From an uncultured Lentisphaerota bacterium (GTDB lineage Bacteria; Verrucomicrobiota; Kiritimatiellia; CAIQIC01), in NCBI GenBank assembly GCA_903896925.1, contig CAITZM010000136.1:34464-98463 (forward strand): a stretch of 64,000 nucleotides of DNA, read 5' to 3'. Shown here piece after piece: positions 24,260 through 32,335 of this stretch. The notes below the pieces were generated by a model, which did not search any database, was not told where the DNA came from, and worked only from the letters and a program-made list of their open reading frames with translations. Position numbers and translations under genes: made by a program. The number at the start of each line of letters is the position of its first letter. Position 1 is the first letter of the stretch.

Positions 24260-25963
24260 ATGTTCAAATCGGATCGCATTTTAGCTCTGGATATGGGCGC
24301 GAGCGGACTGAAGCTCGCAGAGTTCATTCCGTTGAAATCCGGCGGTGTGGAACTGGTCAGGTACGCGGTTGGCGCCCTGAATTTCGACCCGCACGGCGAT
24401 ACCGACCGCCCGGCCGCCATCACGAGCACGCTGTTGGAGATGATGGCCACCAGCGGCATCAAGGCGGGCCCGGTGCTGGTCTCGGTGGCGGGCCAGTCGG
24501 TCTTCTCCAAATTTGTCAAGCTGCCGCCGACGGATCGCGACAAAATCCTGCAGATCGTGCAGTTCGAGGCGCAACAGAACGTGCCGTTTCCGATTGACGA
24601 GGTGGTGTGGGATTACCAGCTCATCGGCCCGGCCGTGGCCGAACTGGACGTGATGCTGGCGGCGATCAAGGCGGACATCATCCAGCAGATGTTCGAATCC
24701 ATCGAGGCGGCGGGGATGGACCCGCAACTGGTGGATGTGGCGCCGATGGCCCTTTACAATGCAACGCGTTACAACTACAGCGAGCTGCCGGCTTGCACGT
24801 TGGTTGTGGATATGGGCGCGCGCTCGACCGATCTGATCTTTATCGAGAAGGGCCGCGTCTTCAACCGCAGCATCCCGGTGGCGGGCAATGCCATCACGCA
24901 GCAGATCATGCAGGAATTCAACCTCGCCTTTGCGGATGCCGAGGAGATGAAGAAGGCGCATGCGTTTGTTGCCTTTGGCGGTGCCTACGAGGGCCACAAG
25001 AGCGAAGTCGTGGACAAGGTCTCCAAGAGCGTGCGCAGCGTGATGACGAAGATGCACGCCGAGATCGTGCGCTCGATCAATTTCTATCGCAGCCAGCAGG
25101 CGGGCGAAGCGCCGACGTTGGTGCTGCTGGCGGGCGGCACCTCGATCATCCCCTATACCGACACGTTCATGAAGGAAAAGCTGAACGTTGAGGTGGACTA
25201 TCTCAACCCGTTCAACAACGTGACGGTGCATGCCAGTATTCCGGCGGAGCAGATCGGCAAGAACGCGCATGTGCTGGGCCAGGTGGTGGGCTTGGCGCTG
25301 CGGCGCCGGATGCCGTGCCCTATCGAAATCGACCTGATGCCGCCGGCCCGGCTGGCCGACCGGGCCTTCCGCCGCAAGCAGCCGATGTTTGTCATGGCCA
25401 TGCTGGGCGTCATCCTGACCGTGGGCGTGTGGGCGGTCTATTTTCTCAAGATGGCGCAACTGGCCCACGAGCGCTCGCTCAAGGTCAGCGGCCGGGTGGC
25501 CGAACTTTCCGGCGTTGAAACCCAATTGATCGCGGAGGAGAAACGGATCGCCGATGTGGACGGCAAGCTGCGCCGGTTGCTGGACCTGACTGATCGGCGC
25601 ACGCAGTGGGTGGATGTGCTCAAGGCGATTCGCACCTGCATGCCTGACGGCATGACGCTGGTGACCTTGCGGTCCGAGGTCGCGGCCCCGGCCAGCGCGA
25701 CGGGCGAAACACCGCCGCCGCCAACGGGCGTCCCGCCTTCCTCGCCGGACGAAATCCGGGCCTTGGAAGCAAAGGGGTTCATGTACCTGGATAAGATCGT
25801 AAACACGGCGGAGGACAAGCACCCGGTCCGTCTGTTCCGTGATGCGTTGCGGGAGCAGGTCCTGTTCAGCAACAAGACCGAAGTGGTGTCCATGCCGGCG
25901 CCGAGCGAGTTTGCCCAGGAGTTTGCCGTGCAAATCATTTTGAAACAGCCGCTGAGGCCATAA
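24260..25963 (+). CDS. pilM: PilM-like ATPase fused to a PilN-like membrane domain
   Basis: 567 residues. The N-terminal 350 residues are the actin-like PilM fold: LALDMGASGLKLAEF, VLVSVAGQSVFSKFVKLPP, VQFEAQQNVPFPIDEVVWDY, LVVDMGARSTDLIF, RSIPVAGNAITQQIMQEF and LLAGGTSIIP. After a linker with IEIDLMPPA, the motif that opens PilN, a transmembrane helix (about 375-397), a coiled segment and a small alpha/beta domain follow. PilM (cytoplasmic) and PilN (inner membrane) are separate proteins in type IV pili, so this is a natural fusion. It would link cytoplasmic ATPase partners to the periplasmic ring. ATG at 24260; the stop overlaps the next start. Confidence 0.88.
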   Translation: MFKSDRILALDMGASGLKLAEFIPLKSGGVELVRYAVGALNFDPHGDTDRPAAITSTLLEMMATSGIKAGPVLVSVAGQSVFSKFVKLPPTDRDKILQIVQFEAQQNVPFPIDEVVWDYQLIGPAVAELDVMLAAIKADIIQQMFESIEAAGMDPQLVDVAPMALYNATRYNYSELPACTLVVDMGARSTDLIFIEKGRVFNRSIPVAGNAITQQIMQEFNLAFADAEEMKKAHAFVAFGGAYEGHKSEVVDKVSKSVRSVMTKMHAEIVRSINFYRSQQAGEAPTLVLLAGGTSIIPYTDTFMKEKLNVEVDYLNPFNNVTVHASIPAEQIGKNAHVLGQVVGLALRRRMPCPIEIDLMPPARLADRAFRRKQPMFVMAMLGVILTVGVWAVYFLKMAQLAHERSLKVSGRVAELSGVETQLIAEEKRIADVDGKLRRLLDLTDRRTQWVDVLKAIRTCMPDGMTLVTLRSEVAAPASATGETPPPPTGVPPSSPDEIRALEAKGFMYLDKIVNTAEDKHPVRLFRDALREQVLFSNKTEVVSMPAPSEFAQEFAVQIILKQPLRP

Positions 25964-27027
25964 TGGAGTTCCTCAAAAAGTATAAAATGTTGGCGGTGGG
26001 CGGCGCAGTTGCGCTGGTCCTGTTGATCGTGGCGGGCGTGTTCCTGTTCCTCAACATCCGCAAGTACGTCACCGACACCGATGAGGCCGATGCGAACCAG
26101 AGCCGCCTGCTGGAGCTTGAAAATCGCAAGCCCGCCGGGCCGACTTCGGAGAATGTCCAGATCACGGCCACCAACGCGGTGGTCAAGGAAGCCTGCCTCA
26201 CGCGGCTGCTGTCGCATCTGCGGCGGGGTCAAGTGGAGCCCCGCAAGGACATGCAGCGGCTGGTGTTCAATTCCTTTCTGAAAACCAGCATCGACCAGAT
26301 GAACGAGGTGGCCAAAAAACAGGCCGTGCTGGTGCCCCCGAAATTCGACTACGGCTTCAAGACGTACTATTCCGAGGGGAAATTGCCGGCGAACAACGAC
26401 GATGTGCCGCGGCTCACCGTGCAGGTGCAGTTGGTCAAAATGTTGATGGACCTGATGCAGCAAGCCCATATTGCGGAAGTGCTGTCCGTTGAGCGGCAGG
26501 TGTTCGAGGAAGGGGCGACAGCGGCCGCCGCCGCGGCGACGCCCTCGAGAGGTGAAGGGGGTCGGCGTGGTGGTCCGGATGTTGCTGCGGGGCCCACCGG
26601 TGCGGCCCAGTATCCGCTGGAGCCGCCCGACGCGCAGGGCCTGTATACGCGCGAGCACTTCACGCTGTCGCTGAAGTCGACCGATGAGCACCTGGCGATA
26701 CTGCTGAACATGCTGGCTCATAACCAGGAGCAGGCCCAGTCGCGCCTGTTCGCGGTGGTGACCAAATTGGATATTGTCGGCACCAGCCTGCTCAAGCCCG
26801 GCGCCTCAGAGGGCGAGGGTGGGGCGCGTACGGAGCGGCCCGCCGAGGGTGCCGCGGCGACGGTAGCGGTCCCGGCGACGGCGGGTGAAGGCGGCAAAGT
26901 CGACAAACCGCTGCCGCCCAAGACGCGGTCGGAGCGCATCGTGGCCGGACGGGACAACATCACGGTGCAACTGGATGTTGATATCTATCGCTTTGCCACC
27001 GAGACCAAAGAGAAGGCCAAACCGTGA
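25963..27027 (+). CDS. Amuc_1100-like membrane-anchored pilus cluster protein
   Basis: 354 residues. One N-terminal membrane helix (about 10-32; MLAVGGAVALVLLIVAGVFL), then a periplasmic part with a helical segment (ANQSRLLELENRKPAGPTSE) and two alpha/beta halves: FDYGFKTYYSEGKLPAN, VPRLTVQVQLVKMLMDLMQQ, and YTREHFTLSLKSTDEHLAIL plus SRLFAVVTKLDIVGT. This matches the layout of Amuc_1100, a PilO/GspM-like protein of Akkermansia known as an immune-active surface protein. Low-complexity inserts (about 185-225 and 285-325) are Ala/Gly/Glu-rich. Starts inside the stop of the PilM gene (TAATG); stop overlaps the GTG of the next gene. Likely part of the inner-membrane platform. Confidence 0.78.
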   Translation: MEFLKKYKMLAVGGAVALVLLIVAGVFLFLNIRKYVTDTDEADANQSRLLELENRKPAGPTSENVQITATNAVVKEACLTRLLSHLRRGQVEPRKDMQRLVFNSFLKTSIDQMNEVAKKQAVLVPPKFDYGFKTYYSEGKLPANNDDVPRLTVQVQLVKMLMDLMQQAHIAEVLSVERQVFEEGATAAAAAATPSRGEGGRRGGPDVAAGPTGAAQYPLEPPDAQGLYTREHFTLSLKSTDEHLAILLNMLAHNQEQAQSRLFAVVTKLDIVGTSLLKPGASEGEGGARTERPAEGAAATVAVPATAGEGGKVDKPLPPKTRSERIVAGRDNITVQLDVDIYRFATETKEKAKP

Positions 27028-28175
27028 GCGCGTCCACACGTAAAAATAGCTGGGTCAAACAGAACTACGAGAACTTGCTGCTGGTCGTGGTCTTGCTGTT
27101 GCTGCTGTGCTCGGCGGTGTTTCTGGTGCTGCAGGTGAAGAACAAGACCGAGGAGCAGTCCGCCGTGCTGCCTCCGGCGCAATTCGCCAAGGCCGGGCGG
27201 ATCAACCTGGCGGCCGAGGAAAAGAAACTGGAAGTGCTCGGTCGCACCAACTTCATGGATGTCGCGCTCGGCGTGATGGGCGACGAGTTGCGCGTCTCCT
27301 GCGTCAACCCCAAGTGCGCCAAGCCGATCCCGTATGCCGTGCTGGTCTGTCCGTTCTGCAAGGAGAAGCAGCCGGACGAAAAGAATCTGGAAGATATAAG
27401 CACGGTCGGCGATGGCATCCCGGATACGTGGAAGAAGAAGCACTCGTTCGACATCCTGGATCCGGTCGTGGCCAAGGCCGATCCCGACAACGATGGCTTC
27501 AACAATCTCGAAGAGTATCGCGCCAAGACCGATCCGCTGGACGCCAAGAGTCACCCCGATGTGGATTCCAAGCTGCGCGTCTGGGGCGTCAAGAAACGGG
27601 CCTTCCCGCTGCGTTTCATGAGCACCATGAAGATCGGCGCCAACGAATCCTTCCAGCTCAACCGGCCCAATGGCCGCACGTTGATGGTGAAGATCGGCGA
27701 AACGGCCGACGTTTACAGGGTGGTGGCGCATGAGGTCACCGGGCCCGACGGTGACGTGCTGGTGCTGGAGAAAGGCGCCGAAAAATTGCGCCTCCCCAAG
27801 AACAAGGAACTGCAAAACTTTGACTTCACGGCTGACCTGATTCTGCTGCTGGATCGCAAGCACTACAGCAACCTGTCAAAGGGTGCGTCCTTCAAAATTC
27901 GCGAAACTGTTTACAATATTATTGACATCACTACCAATGCCGTCACAATGCGCGGCCCGCCGCCGGGGAACGAGATGACCGTGCCCTTGATCAGTGATGA
28001 AGAGCGTGCGGAAGTGCTTAGCGAGATGCAGGCTGCGGTGGAAACCGCTCCTGTAGTTGTGCCGGGAAGGCCGGTTGCGCCGGCGGTGGCGCCAGTCGTG
28101 GCGCCGCCAGAGAACCGGGGTGGGCGGACGGTGCCGCGACAGCGAATTGATCAGCCCAAACGGCCGGGATATTGA
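27024..28175 (+). CDS. Amuc_1099-like membrane protein with zinc-ribbon and calcium-binding repeat
   Basis: 383 residues with GTG start (GTGA overlap). One membrane helix (about 17-40; LLLVVVLLLLLCSAVFLVLQ). Then a four-cysteine ribbon (CVNPKCAKPI and CPFCKEKQ, about 92-115) and a thrombospondin-3/dockerin-like calcium loop (DGIPDTWKKK, DPDNDGFNNLEEY, about 130-170). Two beta-rich repeats follow (SFQLNRPNGRTLMVKIGET and FKIRETVYNIIDITTNAV), resembling the PilP/GspC homology region that contacts the secretin. Position before the secretin gene fits a GspC/PilP-like role. Pro/Ala-rich C-terminus. Confidence 0.74.
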   Translation: MSASTRKNSWVKQNYENLLLVVVLLLLLCSAVFLVLQVKNKTEEQSAVLPPAQFAKAGRINLAAEEKKLEVLGRTNFMDVALGVMGDELRVSCVNPKCAKPIPYAVLVCPFCKEKQPDEKNLEDISTVGDGIPDTWKKKHSFDILDPVVAKADPDNDGFNNLEEYRAKTDPLDAKSHPDVDSKLRVWGVKKRAFPLRFMSTMKIGANESFQLNRPNGRTLMVKIGETADVYRVVAHEVTGPDGDVLVLEKGAEKLRLPKNKELQNFDFTADLILLLDRKHYSNLSKGASFKIRETVYNIIDITTNAVTMRGPPPGNEMTVPLISDEERAEVLSEMQAAVETAPVVVPGRPVAPAVAPVVAPPENRGGRTVPRQRIDQPKRPGY

Positions 28176-28202
28176 GAAAAATAATTTGAGAAGGAGTCAA
28201 CC

Positions 28203-31169
28203 ATGATGAAGATGAGGCTGATCCAAACACTGACTGTGGCTGTAACCGTTTTGTGGGGTGGCTATGTGGTGGCGCAAGATGCCGCTGCCACAAACAACCT
28301 TTTGCAGGATGCACAAAAAGCGGCCGGCGTTGCCGCGCCCGCCGCGGCGGCGCCTGCTGCGGATGCGCCCGCAGCTCCGGCGGCTCCTGCGCCAGCCCCG
28401 GTGGCCGCCCCGGCCCCCGAGACTCCCGCACCCGTGCCGGCGCCCATGGCCCCCGCACCGGCCGCTGATGCAACGCCGGCTCCGGCCCCTGCGCCAGCGA
28501 CCCCTCCGCCTGCTGCGGAAGCGGCTCCGGCCCCGGCCCCTGTACCCGCGGCCCCCGCGCCTGCAGCGGAAGCCACCCCGGTCCCGGCGGCAGCCCCCGC
28601 GGCGGCCCCTGCCGCCGAGACACCGGCGACCGCGACGCCGGCCGTCGTCATGCCTGGCACACCCGTGCCCGAAGGGTTGGTAGGTCAACCTCCGGCTGTT
28701 CCTCCCAAAGAGATGCAGGCCACACCGGCCGATGCCAAGGAATTGCAGCTACAGGAAGATCTGCGGCGCAAGGCCCTGAAGCAGCAGGCGGACAAAGCCG
28801 ACAAGGCGGGCGACGCTGCCGTAAAGGATGGGAACTACATCGAGGCGGCCAAATCCTTCGAGCAGAGCGTGGCGTTAATGCGCCAAGTAGGTACGGCCCT
28901 CAACTTGAGCAGCCTGTCCAACAAGATTGCCGAGGCCTATGGTCGCGCCGCGCAGGGGGCCGAGAAAATCGATGCCAGCAAAGCCCGCACCTACGCCACT
29001 TCTGCGCTCGGCTACGATAAGGGCGAGAAGCGCGCCCTCCGCACTTTGGCGTATCTGGACAAGCAGGACAGCAAGACCCGGACGACAGGGCCGGTCACGC
29101 CGCAGCGCGATACGAAAATCAAAGCGGAAAAAATTTCCATTCACGAAAAGCTGCTGGAAGGCCGCCAGTATTTCGAATTGAAGAAATATGACGAGGCCGA
29201 GGCGGATTTCGACAAGGTGCTTAGCGTGGATCCCTACAACAAGGACGCGATGCGTTTCCTGCGCCGCATTGGGGATATCCGTTTTGAACTGAGCACCACC
29301 GAGCGCGAGGGTACGGTCACGGAGATGATGAACGCCGTACGTGACGAATGGAACCCGCACATCCGCAAGGAATCCTCCTTGGTTGCGCCTACGGTGACCC
29401 AGCCGGGCACGGTCGAGCAGAGCGATGTGCTGCGCACTCGCCAGAAGCTGCAGAAACTCATCATTCCGCAGATCGAGTTCAAACAGGCCAACATTACGGA
29501 CGTGCTCGACATCCTGTCCAAGGCCAGCGTGGAGGCCGATGTGGAAGAGAAGATGGGTGTGAATATCATCTTGAAGCTCCCTTCCGGTGCCGCGGCCGCG
29601 CCCGATGCCGCCGCCGCTCCTGCCGCGGGCGCTCCCGCACCCGATGCCGCCGCCGCTCCCGCGGCCGGCGCCCCGCAGGGCCTTGTCACGCCGCCCATCA
29701 CGTTGAATCTGCGGCGGGTCAATCTGCTCGACGCGCTTAAGTACATCACGGACCTGGCCGGTCTGACGTATCGTGTCGAAAAGAATGTCGTGTTTGTCAC
29801 GCAGCGCGGCGTCGATACCTCGCAACTCGAGTTGCACATGTATCCGGTCGGCAAGCAGCTCATTGATTCCCTGTCGGAGAAATCCGGCGCGGCTCCCGCC
29901 CCCGCCGTCGCTGGTGCTGCAGGCGCGGCTGGTGCTCCGGTGGACGACGCGGCGGCATCCATCAACGCCAAGCTCACGGACTTCTTCACCAAGGCCAACA
30001 TCCCCTTCCCTCTGGGCACGTCGCTCAACTATAATCAGGCGTTCAACAAGTTGATCATCACCCAGACGCCGGAAAACCAGGATAAGATCGCCAGCGTTCT
30101 CGCGGATATGAATGTCTCGGGCTGGCAGGTCGAAATCGAGGCCCGGTTCGTGGATGTCAACGAGGATGCGCTGGAGGAGTTCGGCTTCCAGTGGGCGCTT
30201 AACAATAACTATACCTTGGCGTCCAACAACCAGTACTCGAATCCCAGCATGAATCAGCGCATTCAGGTAAACAAGGATCCCCAGGGATTCACCAAGGCCC
30301 TGCGCTTCTTCAATCTGAACAATTCGCAGATCACCCGGCAGGATGCCGTGGATACGGCTGGCGGCGCGGCAGGCGCATCTCTGCCCATCGGCAATATCCT
30401 GTCCTTCGCCAGCGTGTTGACCAATCCTGAGTTGCAGATGGCGCTCAACGCGATCTCCCAGAAGGGCCACGCCGATGTGCTCAGTTCGCCGCGCGTCACT
30501 ACCAAGAACAGCGAATTGGCCACTATCGAGGTGGTCACGACCGTCCGTTATCCGCAGGCCTATGAGGCGAACCAGATCCAGCAGTCTGCTGGGGCTGTCA
30601 ATGCCCAGCCCATCAACGTCACGGTCTTCACCCCGGCGGACTTCCAGGAGAAGAAGATCGGCGTACTCCTCTCGGTCACCCCGACCATCGGCCCCGATCA
30701 GTACACCATTGACTTGGTCATGATTCCCGAGGTGTCCGCCATCGCCGAGTGGCACCAGTACGGCACGCAGAACGGGCTCAATGCCTCGCAACCCTTCTTC
30801 ATGAGTCGCAACGTCAACAGCAAGATGGTGGTGTGGGACGGCGAAACCGTGGTCCTCGGCGGCCTGATCCGCGAGCAACTCACCGACTTCGAGGACAAGA
30901 TCCCGTTTTTGGGTGATATCCCGCTGCTGGGCGTCTTCTTCCGCAGCAAGGGCACGACCAGCACTCGCCAGAACCTGATGATCTTCGTCACCGCGCGCAT
31001 CGTGGACTCTTCCGGGCGGCCGGTTCACAAGAAAGAGCGTCCCACCTTGACGGGCGGCCGCGGGGGCACCGAGACAGGGGAATGGACCACGCACCTGGAT
31101 CGTAACGTGTCGGGCGGCAGCGGCCGCACGAGCGGTGAGAGCAAGGGTGCTGCGCCGGCTGTTCAGTAA
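28203..31169 (+). CDS. Secretin of a pilus-like / type II-like system (PilQ/GspD family)
   Basis: 988 residues. Signal peptide to about residue 27, a long Pro/Ala linker (about 37-160), a TPR-like helical part (about 185-345; EAAKSFEQSVALMRQVG, KKYDEAEADFDKVLSVDPYN), N-domains with LDILSKASVEADVEEKMGVN and LDALKYITDLAGLTYRVE, and the C-terminal secretin domain (about 650-935) with LSSPRVTTKNSELATIEV and VVLGGLIREQLTDFEDKIPF then LGDIPLLGVFF, the canonical secretin signature. Forms the multimeric outer-membrane gate. GAGAAGGAGTCAACC gives a strong ribosome site. Ala-Pro repeats also interrupt the second N-domain (about 460-495). Last gene of the operon. Confidence 0.9.
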   Translation: MMKMRLIQTLTVAVTVLWGGYVVAQDAAATNNLLQDAQKAAGVAAPAAAAPAADAPAAPAAPAPAPVAAPAPETPAPVPAPMAPAPAADATPAPAPAPATPPPAAEAAPAPAPVPAAPAPAAEATPVPAAAPAAAPAAETPATATPAVVMPGTPVPEGLVGQPPAVPPKEMQATPADAKELQLQEDLRRKALKQQADKADKAGDAAVKDGNYIEAAKSFEQSVALMRQVGTALNLSSLSNKIAEAYGRAAQGAEKIDASKARTYATSALGYDKGEKRALRTLAYLDKQDSKTRTTGPVTPQRDTKIKAEKISIHEKLLEGRQYFELKKYDEAEADFDKVLSVDPYNKDAMRFLRRIGDIRFELSTTEREGTVTEMMNAVRDEWNPHIRKESSLVAPTVTQPGTVEQSDVLRTRQKLQKLIIPQIEFKQANITDVLDILSKASVEADVEEKMGVNIILKLPSGAAAAPDAAAAPAAGAPAPDAAAAPAAGAPQGLVTPPITLNLRRVNLLDALKYITDLAGLTYRVEKNVVFVTQRGVDTSQLELHMYPVGKQLIDSLSEKSGAAPAPAVAGAAGAAGAPVDDAAASINAKLTDFFTKANIPFPLGTSLNYNQAFNKLIITQTPENQDKIASVLADMNVSGWQVEIEARFVDVNEDALEEFGFQWALNNNYTLASNNQYSNPSMNQRIQVNKDPQGFTKALRFFNLNNSQITRQDAVDTAGGAAGASLPIGNILSFASVLTNPELQMALNAISQKGHADVLSSPRVTTKNSELATIEVVTTVRYPQAYEANQIQQSAGAVNAQPINVTVFTPADFQEKKIGVLLSVTPTIGPDQYTIDLVMIPEVSAIAEWHQYGTQNGLNASQPFFMSRNVNSKMVVWDGETVVLGGLIREQLTDFEDKIPFLGDIPLLGVFFRSKGTTSTRQNLMIFVTARIVDSSGRPVHKKERPTLTGGRGGTETGEWTTHLDRNVSGGSGRTSGESKGAAPAVQ

Positions 31170-31404
31170 GCGCTGGGAAGGGTGGTTTGCAGTCTAGATC
31201 GCGGTACAGGCGATGCCCTTCTTGTGTTGAAGCGGATTGGCGTGCGCTGATCCTGCCGGGTGGCACAGGCTGTGTCTTGCTCTTGACTTAGCGGTCGGGT
31301 TCGTGCAAGCAGCGCGCGGCTATGCGCCTGGCAGAGCAGCCTTGCTGAATTGATCGCGCGGCCCCCACAACTTGGGCATGGCGCACCACGCCACTCATAC
31401 TCCC

Positions 31405-32331
31405 ATGACCGCCAAAACATTGTTGTTGATGGACGGCGCCGCGATGGCTTATCGCGCATTTTATGCCATCCAGAATCTTTCGACTCACGCCGGTCAGCCG
31501 ACCAATGCGCTCTTCGGATTTATCCGGATGGCCAATCAACTGGCCGTGCAATGGCGTCCGACCCATCGCGCTGTCGTGTTCGACGCCGGGTTGCCGGCGA
31601 CGCGTATGGCCCTGCTGCCGTCCTATAAACAGCAGCGCGAGAAGATGCCCGACCCGCTCCGCAGCCAGTTCCCCTTGATCGAGGAATTTCTTCGCCGCGC
31701 GGGTATTCCAGCCCTCAGGGTCGAGGGCGAGGAGGCGGACGATACCATGGCTTCGCTCGCCGCGCTGGCCAACGCCGAAAATGCCGAGACGCTACTCGCC
31801 ACCAGCGACAAGGATTTGTTCCAGATGGTCACCGACCGGATTGCCATCGTACCCCCCACGGCCGCCGGACTACGGATGGGACCGGCGGAGGTCCATGAAA
31901 AAATGGGCGTTCCACCGACGGGTATCGTCGAACTGCTGGCGTTGACCGGCGACACTGTGGATAACATTCCCGGGGTGCCCGGCGTCGGCCCCAAGACCGC
32001 AGCCAAGTTGCTCGCGGAGTTCGGCTCGCTCGCTGGTCTCTGGGCGCGGCTTGACGCCGTGGCGGGCGACAAGACCCGCGCCGCGCTGGCGGCGCATCGG
32101 GCCGATGTCGAGCGGAACGTGCAGCTCATCCGCCTGCGCACGGACCTGGTCGAGCGCCTGGACTGGGAGGCCTTGTGCGTACGGCCCGTGCCGGTCGAAG
32201 CGCTGCGGACTTTCTATCAGGACATGGAACTGCATTCGCTGGCGCGCGAGCTCGACACCATGGCGGCGGCCCCGCAGCGCCCAGCGCCGCCACCACCGCC
32301 CAAGCCCGATGCACAAATGAATTTATTCTGA
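31405..32331 (+). CDS. Stand-alone 5'-3' exonuclease (DNA polymerase I N-domain type)
   Basis: 308 residues: KTLLLMDGAAMAYRAFYAIQ, HRAVVFDAG, SYKQQREKMPDPL, EGEEADDTMASLAALA, ATSDKDLFQMV, GDTVDNIPGVPGVGPKTAAK. This is the complete flap-endonuclease fold with the acidic metal-binding residues (VVFD, EADD, TSDKD, GDTVDN) and the helix-hairpin-helix. No polymerase domain follows, so it acts as a separate nuclease or as a partner of a polymerase encoded elsewhere. Removes RNA primers and 5' flaps. ATG at 31405 gives the family's usual N-terminus; ATG at 31378 would add nine residues. The C-terminus ends PPPPPPKPDAQMNLF, Pro-rich. Four bases separate it from the next gene. Confidence 0.9.
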   Translation: MTAKTLLLMDGAAMAYRAFYAIQNLSTHAGQPTNALFGFIRMANQLAVQWRPTHRAVVFDAGLPATRMALLPSYKQQREKMPDPLRSQFPLIEEFLRRAGIPALRVEGEEADDTMASLAALANAENAETLLATSDKDLFQMVTDRIAIVPPTAAGLRMGPAEVHEKMGVPPTGIVELLALTGDTVDNIPGVPGVGPKTAAKLLAEFGSLAGLWARLDAVAGDKTRAALAAHRADVERNVQLIRLRTDLVERLDWEALCVRPVPVEALRTFYQDMELHSLARELDTMAAAPQRPAPPPPPKPDAQMNLF

Positions 32332-32335
32332 AGCT

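Noticed and set aside
24281..25933. Long minus-strand open frame of about 550 codons opposite the PilM gene
   Set aside because: It is antisense to a gene with clear motifs, and its product is His/Arg-rich without family features. In GC-rich DNA such mirror frames are common. The same applies to minus-strand frames opposite 28203, 34992, 19006 and others.
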